A stretch of 64,000 nucleotides of DNA, taken from contig CM017561.1 of assembly GCA_007844125.1 (NCBI GenBank), positions 24,588,876 through 24,652,875 of the forward strand, in the 5' to 3' direction. The stretch is from Sinonovacula constricta (Eukaryota; Mollusca; Bivalvia; Cardiida; Solecurtidae). How positions within the stretch are numbered: the first letter of the stretch is position 1; each line of letters begins with the position of its first letter. Below the pieces are notes generated by a model, which saw nothing but the letters and a program-made list of their open reading frames with translations, did not search any database and was not told where the DNA came from. The translations under genes and the position numbers were made by a program. Shown piece after piece: positions 61,102-64,000 of the stretch.

Positions 61102-64000
61102 ATGTTCTGCACTATAATCACTCGCGTCATGTGTGAAAATTGCCTCCTTTCCATGAAACGGGTGAACTAATGTCAGACAGCCCGGGGTCATAGGTCGTGA
61201 CCTTAAAATTACGAAGGCATATGTGACGTCAATGCAGAACTTCCGCTAGCGTACCTGTTACTATCCCATGGGTTTTTGTACCTGGAAAATACACATTTGT
61301 TTCCAAGAAAATGCGAAAACCTTGTAGCTTGTCCTTGAAAGACTGTTTTCTTGTTGCCATTGCAAGGTTGCCAAGGAGCGAGCCCCTGAGCAGAAATCTT
61401 TTACTATATAATGATAAATAACAGCCTCAATATTCACAAGGGGTAAACCAAACACATGATCTTGGTTACTTTGATTATAGATTTTTTTTTAATCGGAAAC
61501 TTTTTAAATAAAATACATGCTACTTTAGAATCATTTGCACCGATTTTAGCAAATTTGCTCCCAAATCATTTGACTAAAACTATGTTTATTGCAAAACAGA
61601 TTTCATTTCAGAATTTGTTGTGACGCAGCTTAACCAAACAATTATAAAAGTTGGCTAGGATCATGAAATATGTCAATAATATAATAATATTGTGATTATT
61701 AACTGCATTTTTGGGGGTAATTTAAAAGTTTAATTGGGTCATTGTTTTAGTTTACTTGAAACCATAAATGCACCGCAGTTTTAATTTTGCATTTTTACGA
61801 ATATCTGCATATGTTGTTTTGTTGAAATAAAACTAACAGGAAAGTAATTAATGTAGCTGTTAGATGTGTCCGTCCAAAAAAAAAGAAGAAAGTTTCACAA
61901 CTAACTTGCAAGTGACCAAAGTTCACCGCTATGTGCTGCGCAATAAGTAGTTGCTCTAATAAATAGGGACATCATACCTGATGGCCCACGAGTGATGTCA
62001 ACGAAACGCAAGCTGACTCCGGGGAAACGTTTACGTCACGGATCACCACACAAGTCCACTGTTATGAATTCTGAAGACAGGACATTGTCTTAGTCACCTA
62101 ATTTACATCTTCGTCCAAAAGCTGACCTGAGCAGAGGCTGGCCATTCTTCAATGACGTCATCATTGACCCCATTTTCTTTGTGATTGAATGTTTTTACGT
62201 TGTTTCACATTCGACGAGTGCTCCTAAAGGGGGAAATCTTGAACTTGGCACAATAATGTGATGCATTTTCGAGAATACCCTAGCAAGTATAACGTTTGAG
62301 CTCTGTAAACGATCGATATTTACCAAAAGACACTCCGATATTAGAGGAACTCATTCATTCATGTATTTCAAGGTCAAAGGTAATAGTTTCATCGGTAATT
62401 AATTCCAGTGTAGCAATTTTGTTAATGGAAAACTATAAAGAATGTAAATTTGACCAAATGTGACCGGTAAAGAGGTTATACAATTTTGAGCTTGAGATGA
62501 GATATAATTTTGATGCAAATGAGTGGCCATATTTTAACATTCAGCCCTTGCAGATGAGCTCACACTCAAGCTCAAAGTTTAATAACCTCGGATCGTGGTC
62601 GCTTTAAAGTAAACACTGCGAAAATTCATCTGTTTGGATTATTTTTATATTTCATACATATTTATGGCTAAAACATTTCCTGTACGAGCTTGAATCAGAT
62701 TGCACGGGTGTTTTTTCTTGGCACAAAACATAAATTTTAACAAGTCCATTACATATTGATATATAACGTTTGATTGCGCTGCTATGTTTTATTTACAGTC
62801 TTTCATTTCCTTAAATGATAACCTCATATTGACGAAAAATGGCAAATTTATGATAAGACTGCACAGTCATACTATGCATTATTCACTAAGAATTCAACGC
62901 ATTTTTCCCCCAAATAAATCGACCTCATACTTACTCATAATTTGGGCGCTTGTCATTCTAAAACGTCAAGTTGCTGCTATTGTCATGCTCATAATCGAAT
63001 ATTTTGATGGAAAATAAATGCAAATAAATTTCCTTTGTCAGCGGTTACCTGCAATGAGATTTAAGAGCCACAATAACGATTGTGTGCGTAATATCACAGC
63101 CGCAAACTAACGGTACGTACCCGTGCATTCATAAAACATATAACTGCTTATAAAAGACATTATTTTTTCTCCCGATATCGATAAACTACAAATACCAGAG
63201 AGAAGAATCATTTCTTCTATGATCTCATTAAAAGTTTACGTGGTATGCGAGGCTGGGGTTTTATTTGTTTAATTTTATGGCAAGAAAAAATGCCAAGTAA
63301 TCATGCACTGCGTACCTGGCATAGTCGATCGTATCACTAACAAGAACCTGTTCGCGTGCTGGCCTAATTGACATGACAACAAAAGTTACAGTGTGGGTGA
63401 CGGGCCTGATGGGTTGGGGACCTCCAGCAATGAGGCAACACTGAGGTGTGACCTCGTGAATAATCAACTTTGTCCACATTTCTCATAAATAGTTATGCAT
63501 CTTGCATCGTTGCCCTAGTAGAACCAGAAAATAAAACCCCGAATAAACAACCTGACTCAAGTTTTGTTTTGATGTCTCATATCCACTTTTTCAGCTATTT
63601 TCAAATTGGTCATCAGCCAATATTTGATCACTGCTTGATCATCATTCTTGTGGCTAACCCATTTCACTCACCGTTTGTTTTGGTGTACTCGTAATATTAT
63701 AGTGGTTAGTTTAGGGTTCATTAGCACAGTTTGGTACGCTAACGTAGAAGTATGAAAAAGAACTAAAACATACCAGGGATGTTACGAGGTGCAAATGAGC
63801 ATTGATAGAGTAGAGGCAGTGCGGGGGGTTGTTGTTTACGCTTATCTGAGTTTTACTACGATGACATTACTGTTTTCAAGGCCTGCACTAGTAACGAGTA
63901 GCCAGTCCTTATCCTACCCCCTATAGCCTAGGCGGTCACGGGCTGGGGACCTTCTATGGGAGAACTTCCGGTTAGTTATGAGTGACCTTGGGCAGGACCT
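61102..64000. other. no gene recognised; one regulatory-looking block
   Basis: Mostly AT-rich. The segment 61980-62180 is non-repetitive with CGTTTACGTCACGGATCACC and AATGACGTCATCATTGACCC, and 61187-61206 has GGTCATAGGTCGTGACCTT, all resembling CRE and nuclear-receptor sites. No exon, RNA gene or transposon terminus was supported up to the window end. Confidence 0.4.

Overview
The window looks like non-coding-rich nuclear DNA of a metazoan. A lophotrochozoan, probably a bivalve mollusc, is my best guess. It is AT-rich, crowded with tRNA-derived SINEs, inverted-repeat transposons and minisatellites, and its one clear gene has introns of 310-380 bp. The species is not established.

Gene content. 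The only protein gene I can reconstruct is a cytochrome P450 of the CYP7/CYP8/CYP39 group on the minus strand. Four coding segments (36638-36559, 36178-35274, 34963-34785, 34473-34183) join in phase through GT/AG junctions into 484 codons. A TATA box (37814-37804), a GC box and a donor-ended noncoding first exon complete its 5' end. Its heme-binding loop is three residues shorter than the usual pattern. Two other protein-like stretches (89-310 and 46668-46950, both minus) are decayed C-termini of non-LTR retrotransposon reverse-transcriptase ORFs.

Left part (1-10.7 kb): LINE remnants, an (AAAT)n tract, a tRNA-type SINE, a GC-rich conserved-looking block at 3.7-4.1 kb, a TTAA-flanked MITE, a 2.7 kb array of about 90 copies of a 30-bp unit, and a dispersed repeat called R3 here. 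Middle-left (10.7-34 kb): several copies of one roughly 320-bp tRNA-derived SINE with target-site duplications, two adjacent MITE copies of which one carries an internal 111-bp tandem expansion and a SINE insertion, a head-only SINE nested in a further MITE copy, C-rich and dinucleotide tracts, and a regulatory-looking block near 22.7 kb.

Right part (38-64 kb): two copies of a hAT-like MITE (one splitting a SINE), a second SINE family with an AATCCC tail, a LINE fragment, five unrelated minisatellites, a complex palindrome/(TA)n region at 49.2-49.8 kb, a fifth MITE copy, two more R3 copies, and long stretches with nothing recognised apart from a few blocks that resemble developmental enhancers.

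Relationships: most of the window is layered mobile-element history, and the nesting gives relative ages (MITE before SINE at 18.1 and 28.2 kb; SINE before hAT-like MITE at 44.1 kb). No CRISPR array, operon or prokaryote-type system is present.
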